A stretch of DNA of 32,398 bases from Bdellovibrionaceae bacterium UBA2339 (GTDB taxonomy: Bacteria > Bdellovibrionota > Bdellovibrionia > Bdellovibrionales > JAMPXM01), in assembly GCA_002344785.1 (NCBI GenBank), contig DDUL01000039.1, positions 1,157 through 33,554 of the forward strand, in the 5' to 3' direction. Shown here piece after piece: positions 13,946 to 22,929 of this stretch (its first letter is position 1; each line of letters begins with the position of its first letter). The translations under genes and the position numbers were made by a program. A model generated the notes under the pieces. It saw only the letters and a program-made list of their open reading frames with translations. It searched no databases and was not told the origin of the DNA.

Positions 13946-15418
13946 TTACGGAACTCGGTTTACGCGGCCACCCAGAGTGGGGCCAGCGCTCGGAAAGCCG
14001 CTGGTGAAGGTGGGGCTTAGAGTTGAACCACCGGGAAAGCTCAAGCGGGGCGGCTGTGCGGGCAGAGTGATGCCGTGCGATCGAAGGCCAGTGCCGGTAC
14101 CCGTGCCGAGGCGCATGCGAAGCAGATCTGTCGATAGCGGCATGCTCGGATTGAGCGAGGGGCTCAGTGAGCTCGGGCTCGTCATATCCAGTACGCTCGA
14201 GTATCGAATCTGGTTCGGATTCAAAGCCTGCAGCATCATGGCTCGCAGCTCGTCGACGGGGCGAGCGAACTCGCGATAGTCCTGACCCGTCAGGAAGCCT
14301 TGGCGATTGAAAGCCTGCATCTGTTGGAAGGGGCCCATCATGACTTCGCGGTTGATCGCGTCGTTGAGGATCGCGTGACGTTGGCGCAAGCTTTCAACCT
14401 GCGAGGCCGCCCACATGTTGGACGGATCGCGCCGCCACTCTTGCCAAGCCGATCCCATTTCGTCGCGCAGTCCGCGAGCTTCTTCCGAGTAAGTGCGAGT
14501 CGATCGCACCGTGCGGCCACCGGCGCGCAGTCCTTCCATTTGATTCACAAGGCGTGTGATCTGTCGTTGATCCAAGTCGTGGGCGTCGCCCAACTCGCGA
14601 ATCGCCTCAATCGTGCGTTCCACAGCTTCGTCGCCTTCTTCTTGGCGAGTTTCATCTCGCGAGAGAAGTCTTGAGCGAATTTGCGTGCGCAAGGGGCCGT
14701 TCACCAGTGAGTTGATGCGCGACATGATGGTTCGGCTCTGAGCGCGATCATCACCTCGGCCGGGATTCTTGTCGGCCTCTTCGAGTTTGCCGATCAAGCA
14801 CTCCAATTGTTCGTCTTGTGCGACATCTCGGCAAACATTGCGAGCATCATCGGCTCGATCGCGATCGCGGTCATTGCGACCCACGCGGCGCGGAGTTGGC
14901 GAAGGCGATGGCGAAGTGCGTGCGACGGTCTCAGGGCAAGTCGAGCCGTTTTGGCGCAAGAGAATTTGCACAACCGAAGTGATGGCGCGATCGGCGTCCG
15001 CTTTGTTGGACATCACATTGGCCAAAGTTCCTTCTCGCGTGATCGATGAGATATAGCAGGTCTCGCAAGTCGCTGTTTCTCGACGCGCGAGAATTTCAGT
15101 TTCCACGCGACCGTTGCGCTCGATTTCGCGATAAGTGATGCGGAAGTTCTCGTTACAAATCTTAAGGTCACCAGCCGTGCTGGGACGCGAAGGCGCGGCG
15201 GCGATCGCCGGAGCCGGCGTTGAGCGCACACCGAGGTGAGGCGGTGGAGTCGTGGTCGGTGCGGGTGCGGGAGAAGCGGCCGCAGGCGGCTGATCGCTGG
15301 GGCGAACAGTTTCCGATGCGAACTCGCCACTCATGAAACCCAGGTGGTCCCACGACACATTGACCGCCAGGACAAGAAGCAGCGCCGATTTCAAGGCTGT
15401 CTGTTTCGTGAGTTTCAT
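13946..15418 (-). CDS. Secreted protein of unknown function
   Basis: A 490-residue protein with an N-terminal signal sequence (MKLTKQTALKSALLLVLAVN) followed by a Pro/Ala/Thr-rich linker (about 40-80). A first conserved-looking block (about 85-165) contains four cysteines (ICNENFRITYREIE, CETCYIS, STCPE) that may pair in the periplasm. After a second Pro/Ser- and Arg/Asp-rich linker comes a long charged helical region (about 190-390) with two more cysteines (NVCRDVAQ, LECLIGKLEEADKN). The C terminus is Pro/Ser/Gly-rich and low complexity. The ATG at 15418 has GGAGGAAG upstream, a convincing start. I do not recognise a family; a periplasmic or surface structural role is possible but not shown. 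It converges with the outer-membrane protein gene and is preceded by a 355-bp non-coding region. Confidence 0.8.
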   Translation of the reverse strand: MKLTKQTALKSALLLVLAVNVSWDHLGFMSGEFASETVRPSDQPPAAASPAPAPTTTPPPHLGVRSTPAPAIAAAPSRPSTAGDLKICNENFRITYREIERNGRVETEILARRETATCETCYISSITREGTLANVMSNKADADRAITSVVQILLRQNGSTCPETVARTSPSPSPTPRRVGRNDRDRDRADDARNVCRDVAQDEQLECLIGKLEEADKNPGRGDDRAQSRTIMSRINSLVNGPLRTQIRSRLLSRDETRQEEGDEAVERTIEAIRELGDAHDLDQRQITRLVNQMEGLRAGGRTVRSTRTYSEEARGLRDEMGSAWQEWRRDPSNMWAASQVESLRQRHAILNDAINREVMMGPFQQMQAFNRQGFLTGQDYREFARPVDELRAMMLQALNPNQIRYSSVLDMTSPSSLSPSLNPSMPLSTDLLRMRLGTGTGTGLRSHGITLPAQPPRLSFPGGSTLSPTFTSGFPSAGPTLGGRVNRVP

Positions 15419-15773
15419 ACTTCCTCCTCGAGCCCGTGTTGGGAAAGCGACTGCTCCCCATTGGGGTTCTCTTTGGGTTTCCTAAGACCTTTACAGATCA
15501 AGGCCCGTTCCCGAGGCCAATGGCCGCAGTGAATTGCATAAGGCATTGAAAGAACTGGGCTTAAATCGATTCCTAGGACTTTCATGCCAAGCCTCAGTTT
15601 GTTGACGGGCTGGTCGGTTTTTTTGAGGCGATTTAAAAATCTCCCGAAGATCCATGACTTAGACTGCCCAATCGGCTGACAGGGGGGACGACGCAATTCC
15701 GCTCGCGACCGACAATGGATTCGAGATGTCGTCCTGAAGTTGGCCGCAGGCCAAATGCGGCCAGCCCCCAAAT
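15419..15773. other. 355-bp divergent intergenic region
   Basis: Separates the secreted protein gene (minus) from the aminomutase-like gene (plus) and should hold both promoters. I see an AT-rich patch with T7 and TTTAAAAAT around 15616-15640 but no promoter pair good enough to call, no RNA gene and no convincing hairpin. Confidence 0.4.
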
Positions 15774-17081
15774 GTGGCGAGCCCAATGACACAAGCAATG
15801 GGCTTTGTTACTCACTGCCGGATGCGTTTTGAATTTCGACCGGCTCCGATGAGGTTTCCAAGTTCCGCGGGGCTCGAGCCTGAGGCCTTGGCTTCGGCTT
15901 GGGGTGACTGGACATGGCAGATGCGGCGATCTCTCACGCACCGATCGGACTTCGAGGCCTATTTTGAGCTGAGTCCGAGTGAACGACGTGGCTTTGAGCT
16001 GAGCGGCTTTCAAGTGCGCTGCACTCCTTATTATGCGGCTCTCGCGAGCGAGACAGCGGCCGGCGATGAATTCGATCCTCTGCGACTGATTCTCATGCCG
16101 CGTGCGGAAGAGTCCGCCGAGCAAGTGACCCAAGAGCAATGGGATCCGCTGGGGGAAAGGCGAAACCTCAAGACGCCGCGACTGGTGCATCGCTACCCGG
16201 ACCGCGTGTTGTTTTTGGTCACGGACTTCTGCTCAGTTTACTGCCGCTATTGCACGCGCAAGCACTTCACGGGCGGCGAGCTGGCCTTTGCGCGTGAACC
16301 TGAGTATCGCGAAGCGCTGGAATACATTCGCGCACAAACCGGAATTCGCGAGGTGATTCTTTCCGGCGGAGATCCGCTCACGCTCAGTGATGCCATCCTC
16401 GATCGCGTGCTCAGCGATCTTCGAAAGATCGAACACGTTGAGATCATTCGCTTGGGCACGCGTATGCCCGTGGTGTGTCCCATGCGAGTCACTGAGGATC
16501 TGGTGCGAATGCTCAAGCGCCACAAACCTGTTTACGTGATGACACACTTCAATCACCCACGCGAGCTGACACAAGAAGCCGCGGTCGCGCTGGAGAAATT
16601 TGTCGATCACGGACACCCTGTGTTCAATCAAATGGTCCTACTGAACGGCGTGAACAACGATGCGCGAATCGTACAAGCGCTCTCGCGCCGCCTGCTCTAT
16701 TTACGAGTGAAGCCCTACTATATGTTTCAGTGCGATCCATCGCGCGGCACGGATCATTTGCGCACGAGTGTTGAGGACTCCTTGCGTGTGCAGCGTGAGT
16801 TGTGGGGGCGCTTGTCTGGACTGGCGTTGCCGCAACTCTCACTCGACATTCCCGATGGCGGTGGCAAGGCCGGTTTAGTTCCGCAGTTTGAGATTCAATG
16901 CGAAGGCGATGAACAGCAGGGCACGCGGCGAACCTATGTCGGATGGGATGGCGTCGAGTCCGTCTACATCAGTCCTCCGCGATCACGATGGCGCGCGCCG
17001 CTTGATGCTTCAGCTTATGAAGAGGAGTGGCGCAGTCTCCGTCACGCACAATCGCGGGACGCGCAACACTCCGAAGGCTAG
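15774..17081 (+). CDS. kamA: Lysine 2,3-aminomutase family radical SAM/PLP enzyme
   Basis: A cytoplasmic radical SAM enzyme of up to 435 residues. The CxxxCxxC motif is at C153, C157 and C160 (CSVYCRYCTRKHF), followed by the family motif LSGGDPLTLSD. The PLP-binding lysine motif DGGGKAGL places Lys365 as the Schiff-base residue. These features define the KamA/EpmB group, which moves the alpha-amino group of lysine to the beta carbon, either for lysine catabolism or beta-lysine use (KamA) or on a lysine destined for elongation factor P (EpmB). Length favours KamA over the roughly 340-residue EpmB. No EF-P or EpmA gene is nearby, so substrate is open. The start is uncertain: GTG at 15774, with in-frame ATGs at 15786, 15798, 15822 and 15849 and no clear ribosome binding site. 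The gene converges on the helicase gene, 12 bp apart. Confidence 0.88.
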   Translation: MASPMTQAMGFVTHCRMRFEFRPAPMRFPSSAGLEPEALASAWGDWTWQMRRSLTHRSDFEAYFELSPSERRGFELSGFQVRCTPYYAALASETAAGDEFDPLRLILMPRAEESAEQVTQEQWDPLGERRNLKTPRLVHRYPDRVLFLVTDFCSVYCRYCTRKHFTGGELAFAREPEYREALEYIRAQTGIREVILSGGDPLTLSDAILDRVLSDLRKIEHVEIIRLGTRMPVVCPMRVTEDLVRMLKRHKPVYVMTHFNHPRELTQEAAVALEKFVDHGHPVFNQMVLLNGVNNDARIVQALSRRLLYLRVKPYYMFQCDPSRGTDHLRTSVEDSLRVQRELWGRLSGLALPQLSLDIPDGGGKAGLVPQFEIQCEGDEQQGTRRTYVGWDGVESVYISPPRSRWRAPLDASAYEEEWRSLRHAQSRDAQHSEG

Positions 17082-17094
17082 CGCCGGTGGCGCT
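17080..17094. terminator. Compact hairpin between convergent genes
   Basis: AGCGCC (17080-17085), loop GGT and GGCGCT (17089-17094) form a perfect 6-bp GC-rich stem spanning the two facing stop codons. No T tract follows on either strand, so it is at most a weak bidirectional end. Confidence 0.4.
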
Positions 17095-19400
17095 CAGGCG
17101 CGTTCCAACCGCGCGTACTTCGCGACAAACTTTTTGACCGAATGATCGCCAAATCTCACCGACACGCGCATTTCGGGCCCCGTGCCCTCAACTTGCAGAA
17201 TTTGGCCGACACCATAGTTGGGATGCCGCACGCGCATGCCCATCGCCAAGGCCATGCTGCCGGAAGAGCCCACATCGTCAAAGGAATCGCCGCCTTCGTA
17301 GTCGGGAAATGGATCTGAGGACATCAGCGGATGCTTTCCGTAACCGTCGCCGAAGCGTCCCGCGTCTTGATCCATGAAGCGAGGGCGAGCGCCGCTGGAA
17401 GATTGGCGGAGCGCATGCGAGTTGGGAATCTCGCGCAAGAATCGCGAGGCGGGGTTCATCTGTTCGGCGCCCCAGACTTTTCGTGAACGCGCATGAGTCA
17501 TCACCAAACGCTTTTCAGCGCGGGTCATGCCGACATAGCAAAGTCGCCGCTCCTCTTCGAGATCTGAAGGGTCCTTCGAATCCGTGGCGCGACCGCTCGG
17601 AAACAAACCTTCTTCGCAACCAACGATGAAGACGAAAGGGAACTCCAGGCCTTTGGAAATATGCAAAGTCATCAACGTGATGGTTCGCGCGTTGGCATCT
17701 TCGGCTTGGCCGGCGTCATCCGCATCCGCGACCAACGCCATCTCTTCAAGAAAGGCTTGCAGATGGCCTTCTTCGCCGCGTTCTTCGGCGAATTGCGTGA
17801 CGGCATTCTGCAGTTCTTCCAAGTTCTGAATTCGCGCGTCGGCCTCGGGCGTGTCTTCCAAAACCAGTTTTTGCACGTAGCCCGTCTTTTCGATCACCAG
17901 CGAGGTCAGCTCAGGCAACGAAAGTCGCATGGCCTCTTCGCGCAAAGTCTCCAGGAGGCTCAAAAAGCCACGCAGCTTCGATGTGGTACCGGCATTGAAT
18001 TCCCGCATGTCCAGAGCGCGCGAAGCGACTTCGATCAGCGGCAGTCGGACTCCGGCTGCGATTTCGTCCAGGCGCTCAGAGGTGGTCTTGCCGATTCCGC
18101 GCGCGGGCACGTTGAGCACTCGCTTGAAAGCGACATCGTCGGAAGGATTTAAAATGAGTTTTAGATAGCCGAGGATGTCTTTGACCTCCATTCGATCAAA
18201 GAACTTCATGCCGCCGACGATTTTGTAGGGAATGGAGCGTGCGCGCAGTTGCTCTTCCAGCACTCGGCTCTGAGCGTTGGTGCGGTAGAAAATCGCGATC
18301 TCTTCGGGCGAGGCGCCGGAAGACAAAAGCTTGGAGATTTCGCCGACCACAAAGCGGGCCTCGTCGTATTCGTTGTTCTCTTCGCGAATGAGAATCAAAT
18401 CGCCGCGCTCGCGCTCGGTGAACAAAGTTTTATCTTTGCGTTGGCTGTTGTTCTTGATCACGGTGCTGGCGGCTTCGACGATGACTTGGGTCGAGCGGTA
18501 GTTCTGCTCCAGCTTCACGACGCGCGCGTCTTCAAAGTCTTTTTCGAAGCTCAAAATGTTTTGAATGTCAGCGCCTCGCCACGAGTAGATCGACTGATCT
18601 TCATCGCCGACCACACAGAGATTGCGATGCCCATCGGCGAGTAAGCGAATGAGTTTGTACTGAATCGCATTTGTATCCTGGTACTCGTCCACCATGACGT
18701 AGCGGAACTTTTCGCGGTAAGCGTCGAGAATGGCGGGGTAGTCGCACCAGAGCTGATGCCACTTGATCAGCAGGTCGTTGAAGTCCAGCGCGTTGGCGCG
18801 TTTCATTTCCTCTTCGTAGCGAGTGAAAACGCGCAGCTGCTGTTCGTCCATGAGGTGGGGGCGCTGGGCGACTTCTTCGGGCGTGTAGCCTTCGGTCTTC
18901 ACGGCGTTGATCCGCGCGGCAAAGGTCTTCGCAGGCGTGAGTTTATCGTCAATGCCGAGGGCCGCGCCGACTTTCTTCACCATCGCCACTTGATCGGCCG
19001 AATCGTAAATGACGAAGAAAGGTTTGTAGTCGAGAAGCTCGATGTGTTCGCGCAAGATGCGCGCGCCGATCGAGTGAAAGGTCGAAATCCACATGCGCTG
19101 GCGCTGTGAGGACTGCTGAAGCCCGAGTCGCGCTAACAGACTTTGAATGCGCGCTTCCATCTCACGTGCGGCTTTGTTGGTGAATGTGACGCAGAGAATT
19201 TGTTCGGCGGTGGCTCTTCCGCTGGCGACCAAGTGGGCCGCCCGATGCGTGAGCACGCGAGTCTTGCCAGAGCCGGCACCCGCCAAGATCAGCAAGGGGC
19301 CGTCCATGCATTCGACGGCCTCGCGCTGCGGGGGATTGAGGCCATTTGTAATGGCTTCAGTCACTTGGGGATTGTTCAGGGTTCGATTCACTTCCAGCAT
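17094..19400 (-). CDS. uvrD: UvrD/PcrA-type 3'-5' DNA helicase
   Basis: Superfamily 1A helicase of about 768 residues used in nucleotide excision and mismatch repair and in clearing proteins from DNA. Motifs in order: Q motif LNPPQREAV; motif I AGAGSGKTRVLTHR; Ia CVTFTNKAAREM; II VMVDEYQDTNAIQY; III VVGDEDQSIYSWRGAD; IV LEQNYRST; V TLHISKGLEFPFVFI; VI CYVGMTRAEKRL. The C terminus carries a PcrA-like Tudor fold (GMRVRHPNYGVGQILQVEG to the end), which in PcrA/UvrD mediates RNA polymerase contact. Length fits PcrA/UvrD better than Rep. The start is ATG 19400 or GTG 19406, six bases apart, with only weak AGGG/GAGG upstream. It is divergent from the metallopeptidase lipoprotein gene. Confidence 0.96.
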   Translation of the reverse strand: MLEVNRTLNNPQVTEAITNGLNPPQREAVECMDGPLLILAGAGSGKTRVLTHRAAHLVASGRATAEQILCVTFTNKAAREMEARIQSLLARLGLQQSSQRQRMWISTFHSIGARILREHIELLDYKPFFVIYDSADQVAMVKKVGAALGIDDKLTPAKTFAARINAVKTEGYTPEEVAQRPHLMDEQQLRVFTRYEEEMKRANALDFNDLLIKWHQLWCDYPAILDAYREKFRYVMVDEYQDTNAIQYKLIRLLADGHRNLCVVGDEDQSIYSWRGADIQNILSFEKDFEDARVVKLEQNYRSTQVIVEAASTVIKNNSQRKDKTLFTERERGDLILIREENNEYDEARFVVGEISKLLSSGASPEEIAIFYRTNAQSRVLEEQLRARSIPYKIVGGMKFFDRMEVKDILGYLKLILNPSDDVAFKRVLNVPARGIGKTTSERLDEIAAGVRLPLIEVASRALDMREFNAGTTSKLRGFLSLLETLREEAMRLSLPELTSLVIEKTGYVQKLVLEDTPEADARIQNLEELQNAVTQFAEERGEEGHLQAFLEEMALVADADDAGQAEDANARTITLMTLHISKGLEFPFVFIVGCEEGLFPSGRATDSKDPSDLEEERRLCYVGMTRAEKRLVMTHARSRKVWGAEQMNPASRFLREIPNSHALRQSSSGARPRFMDQDAGRFGDGYGKHPLMSSDPFPDYEGGDSFDDVGSSGSMALAMGMRVRHPNYGVGQILQVEGTGPEMRVSVRFGDHSVKKFVAKYARLERA

Positions 19401-19617
19401 CCTCACGCCCTAGCTTCAGGATCGGACATCGCCTTTGGTCAAAGCTTCTAAGTAGCGAAAACCACCGAAAAATGCGAGAAATTGCTGGGCCTGTGCCTAG
19501 GGGCAATGAGTCAAGTCCGCGTGATCCGGTCGGCGGCCCCAAGAATGCACACATTTGGCGGACTTAAAGGCGCTGAGTGCGTTGGCCCCTTGGGCGTCAA
19601 ACGGAGAGCTGCAGTTT

Positions 19618-20991
19618 ATGTCGAATAATGGGCTTCACCGACTCATTCAGAAAGCACGAGGAGAGTGGGTTCACCTCGGGACTGCGCTTTCGGCGGCACT
19701 GCTGGCATTGCTCTTAGGTTTGGCGGCATGCACGCCAGTTCGCGAGGCCTCAGGGCCCAGCACCCTCTACCGGCTACCTTGGCCGAGTGAAGATGGCGCA
19801 AGTTACGAAATGCGAGACATCGAAATTCGCAGCTTGAATCGCCCGGAAGATCTCAAGGGCGAGCTCGCCGAGATCCTCATCGATCCACGCATGGAGGTCG
19901 CGGACTCTGCGACAGGACGACAACGATTGGTTTCGGCGCAGCCCTTTCCGAATTTGCTGCGAACAGGTTCCATCGTTCGTCCGGCGGATTACCTCAGCTT
20001 GCAAGCTATCACGCTATACGCGCATTGGGAGCGCCTGCATGAGTTAGAGCGCACGCATGGTTTGCATCGTGCGCTGACTTATCCGGCGCAGATCGGCTTG
20101 ATGGCGCGCGTGCGTGAGTCCGATGCGAGCCGCGAACTGATGGTCGACAACGCCGTTTACGATGGCCGTCTGGATGCTTTGTTGGTGGTTCCCTTCCGCG
20201 GCGAAGGCTTGCCGCTCGCCTTCAACGCCGGCGTGATCGCGCACGAGCATTTTCATCGCGTCTTTCAAGCGCTGCTGCTTCGTCCGCTCGTGAGCCAAAC
20301 TTCAGGCCGCCAAGGCGTTCATCGACATGAGTTCGGCGCTTGTCATTGGGGCGTGATCGCCGTCGAGGATGAAGTCAAAAGAGCCAGCGCTTCGTCGCGC
20401 ACGCGAACTTCGGCATTGGGCTCGGCCATTTCAACGCAAGCGGTGAATGAAACTTTACTTCGCGCCGTCAACGAAGGATTCGCTGACTTTTGGGGCTGGA
20501 GCTATTCACTGGATTCGCAGTTCATCGCGCGATCGCTTTCGGTGCGCGAGCAAGAGGCGCGGAAACTTGATGCGCCCTTGGTTGGACTTCCCACGGCGGG
20601 CGATCTGCGCGCAGCACTGGCTGTTCGCGGCGATGAGATGGACAGAGTTCTATATTCCTACCGAATCGGCACTTTGTATGCGCGTGGGCTGAAGCGTCTG
20701 CAAGATGCGCTCGTGGCCTCGGGCATCGAGTCTCGGCAGGCTCGCGAATTGGTGCAAGGGGCGATGATCGACAGTTTGACGCCGCTTTTACGAGCGGGAG
20801 CGCAGGACTTTGAAAAGCGTGATCTCGAGCCGCGCCTGCCGATGCGTTGGGTGGCTGAGAATCTGCTTCAACGACTGAATCGTCAAACTGGAACCGGCAG
20901 CGAAAAACCGCGTCCTTCGATCTGTGAAGTGACGCGCGGACTCGGCATTCATCAAGATCTCGAAGCTTGTCGCGAGGAAACTCGTCCATGA
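19618..20991 (+). CDS. Lipoprotein zinc metallopeptidase (gluzincin-like)
   Basis: An approximately 457-residue lipoprotein. The signal sequence ALLALLLGLAAC ends in a lipobox with Cys38, so the mature protein is lipid-anchored on the periplasmic side. The motif AHEHFHRVF gives HExxH at His209, Glu210 and His213. NEGFADFWGWS with Glu286, about 70 residues later, is the expected third zinc ligand of a gluzincin peptidase (compare the Glu of thermolysin-type NExxSD). The substrate is unknown, and I cannot assign a named peptidase family. The ATG at 19618 was chosen because it gives a normal lipoprotein signal; GGAGA lies 11 bases upstream. A TTG-started longer frame from 19555 is unlikely. The stop codon overlaps the start of the next gene (ATGA), so the two are translated together. 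Confidence 0.82.
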   Translation: MSNNGLHRLIQKARGEWVHLGTALSAALLALLLGLAACTPVREASGPSTLYRLPWPSEDGASYEMRDIEIRSLNRPEDLKGELAEILIDPRMEVADSATGRQRLVSAQPFPNLLRTGSIVRPADYLSLQAITLYAHWERLHELERTHGLHRALTYPAQIGLMARVRESDASRELMVDNAVYDGRLDALLVVPFRGEGLPLAFNAGVIAHEHFHRVFQALLLRPLVSQTSGRQGVHRHEFGACHWGVIAVEDEVKRASASSRTRTSALGSAISTQAVNETLLRAVNEGFADFWGWSYSLDSQFIARSLSVREQEARKLDAPLVGLPTAGDLRAALAVRGDEMDRVLYSYRIGTLYARGLKRLQDALVASGIESRQARELVQGAMIDSLTPLLRAGAQDFEKRDLEPRLPMRWVAENLLQRLNRQTGTGSEKPRPSICEVTRGLGIHQDLEACREETRP

Positions 20992-21641
20992 GCCTCAGTT
21001 TTCTCACGCGGAGCTCGCTGCTGCTGGCGCTGATGGTGTGCGCGACACATTCAGTGCGTGCTTCGGAGTTGGCGGCGCCGAATGCGCTTGAGGGCGAAGC
21101 TCGACAAAGTGCTCTGAGTTTTCCTCAGTTCGAAATCGGTTTTGGTCTGCACTTCAACAGTCGTCGCGCTGTGGACGGACGCAGTTTTGAATTTGAATAT
21201 CCGCCGGTTGTGAGTGCGGGTTTGAGTTGGCCGAATCTCGCCGTGCAATTGGATCGCGTGGATGTGGAAAGTTCGGATGGCAACGCCAGTCTTGCGGTCA
21301 GCCGTCGTCGAGAAGCTTGGTTGCTCAGCGCCAAGACTTGGTGGGGCGAAAACACCTGGCGGCCTGTGGCCTCGATCGGCTGGGGTGTTTCGCGCGAGCA
21401 TGTCGCAACTCGTGTCAGCAGCGCGAGTGCGGACACCACGGAAATTGGCACAGGTGTGTGGACGGGTTACTTCAGCGGTGCGGCCGGTCTTCGCGCTGAG
21501 ATTCGTCCGAGCGCGGGCGAGTCAGGGCGATTGGCCATTGATGTGTTGGCGCGGGGCGAATCCAGTCCGCAGTATGGTGTGTTCGGAAAAAACAACCCGC
21601 GCTGGGGCGCGGGTTTACAAGTCTTCTACGCTTTCAATTGA
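20988..21641 (+). CDS. Small outer-membrane beta-barrel protein
   Basis: A 217-residue protein with a clear signal peptide (FLTRSSLLLALMVCATHSVRA, cleavage near ASE). The mature part is made of short alternating beta strands (FPQFEIGFGLHFNS, VSAGLSWPNLAVQLD, REAWLLSAKTWWGE, PVASIGWGVSREHV, RWGAGLQVFYAFN), the pattern of an 8- to 10-stranded barrel. The last residue is Asn after Phe, slightly off the usual terminal aromatic. ATG at 20988 shares bases with the stop codon of the lipoprotein peptidase gene, so the pair is translationally coupled and may act together at the outer membrane (inference). No specific family recognised. Confidence 0.75.
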   Translation: MSLSFLTRSSLLLALMVCATHSVRASELAAPNALEGEARQSALSFPQFEIGFGLHFNSRRAVDGRSFEFEYPPVVSAGLSWPNLAVQLDRVDVESSDGNASLAVSRRREAWLLSAKTWWGENTWRPVASIGWGVSREHVATRVSSASADTTEIGTGVWTGYFSGAAGLRAEIRPSAGESGRLAIDVLARGESSPQYGVFGKNNPRWGAGLQVFYAFN

Positions 21642-21648
21642 CGGATCA

Positions 21649-22557
21649 TTATCGCGAGATTTTTTGCACGATCGCCGAAGGCAGATCCGTCTGCTTGATC
21701 AGTTGCGAGCGATAGCGTTGAGCTTCGTTGAATGACTTGAAGCTGCCGACGCTCACGCGAAACCAAGTGCGGCCGTTGATTTGCGCTTCGACCGGAAATG
21801 CGGGAAAGCCCTTTTTGACCAGTTCATCCACATGTTCTTTCGCGCCTTGCGCGGTCGGGTAGCTGGCGACTTGCACGGTGAACTCGACGTCATTGGAAAG
21901 GCCCACGGTTTTCGGCAAGCTCGAGGGGATGCGGCTTTGCGCAGGCGGCGCTTCGACACCGACAGGAGCCGCATTCTGAGCTACACGTTGCGCAGCCTTT
22001 GCCGCCGCGGAAAGATCCGGGCGCTGTTGCGAGTTGGCCGCCGGCGCAGCGGTCTGAGTCGAAGCGACTTCGCGATTTGCGGGCTTAGGCGCCGGTGCGG
22101 CGGCTGCTGCGGTTGTGGTTTGGGGCGAATGGCCCGAGTTCGCACCTGATGCTGCAGTTTGTGCAGCGGAAGCTTGTGTTGCGGAAGCTTGTGTTGCGGG
22201 AGCGCCAGAAGTCGGTGCAGAGGACGGCTGCGCCGCCATTTGTGACTTCGCGGCCTCGAGCGCTTGATCGGCCATTTGCGCGACATCTTGTTCGGTCAAA
22301 GCATCGGCATCGTCTTGGTCTTGAGTCTTCGAATTGTGAGCGGCCTGTGCCGCGGCCTTTGAAAAGTCACCTTCGAGAGCTTGGCGCTGATGATCTGAGT
22401 CCGAAAGTTTTTTGCCGAACCATACGCCACTCGAGAAGGCGAGCAGGGAAACCAAAGTGATCGACAAAACTTTGAGAACGACGTCCCAGCTTGATGCTCC
22501 ACGATGGTTGCCGAGAGCAGGCATCAATCGAGAGGGGCGAGATTGTGAATTCGGCAT
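21649..22557 (-). CDS. SPOR-domain membrane protein
   Basis: A 302-residue inner-membrane protein. A short cytoplasmic N terminus is followed by one membrane helix (VVLKVLSITLVSLLAFSSGVWF, about residues 26-47, split here only for description), then a long Ala/Gln/Ser/Thr/Pro-rich periplasmic linker (about 60-220). A C-terminal SPOR domain (about 225-302: FTVQVASYPTAQGAKEHVDEL, GRTWFRVSVGSFKSFNEAQRY) ends it. SPOR domains bind denuded glycan strands of septal peptidoglycan, so the protein probably localises to the division site, like FtsN or DedD. Which of these it corresponds to cannot be said. The ATG at 22557 has GTGAGG upstream. It converges with the beta-barrel gene with only 7 bp between stop codons. 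Confidence 0.88.
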   Translation of the reverse strand: MPNSQSRPSRLMPALGNHRGASSWDVVLKVLSITLVSLLAFSSGVWFGKKLSDSDHQRQALEGDFSKAAAQAAHNSKTQDQDDADALTEQDVAQMADQALEAAKSQMAAQPSSAPTSGAPATQASATQASAAQTAASGANSGHSPQTTTAAAAAPAPKPANREVASTQTAAPAANSQQRPDLSAAAKAAQRVAQNAAPVGVEAPPAQSRIPSSLPKTVGLSNDVEFTVQVASYPTAQGAKEHVDELVKKGFPAFPVEAQINGRTWFRVSVGSFKSFNEAQRYRSQLIKQTDLPSAIVQKISR

Positions 22558-22929
22558 AGGGCCTCACTTTGAATAAAGCTGATAAGTCCATGATAGGTCT
22601 GAAGAGCCCGACTGGTCGAGTCCCAAAATCCATCTTCGAAGTCTCGGCCCCTCGAACAGGACACGTCTTCGCGGCGAACTGGTGATTGAGAGTGACATCT
22701 CAGCGAAGTTCTTAGACTTTGGTAGGGCCTTGGTCCCCGCCGTGGCTCGCCGAGCCGCAGCGAGATTGGCGAGTTCGCTGTCTCGATGTGGGTCTTGGAG
22801 GTCTCCCTCGGAGACGAGGAGCTTCAAGGTGGGGGCCGCTCGCCTGTGGCCTCGCCAGGGGCGCGCCAAAGGGCCATTTCCCGAAGGGCTATTCACCGAA
22901 GGGCCCAGCGAAGAACAGTGAGACGTGCC
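22558..22929. other. 372-bp divergent intergenic region
   Basis: Lies between the SPOR-domain gene (minus) and the inositol-monophosphatase gene (plus). The sequence CCGAAGGGC is repeated at about 22874 and 22896. A frame is open through its right part in phase with the phosphatase gene but has no family-like sequence, so I treat it as untranslated leader. No other feature recognised. Confidence 0.35.
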
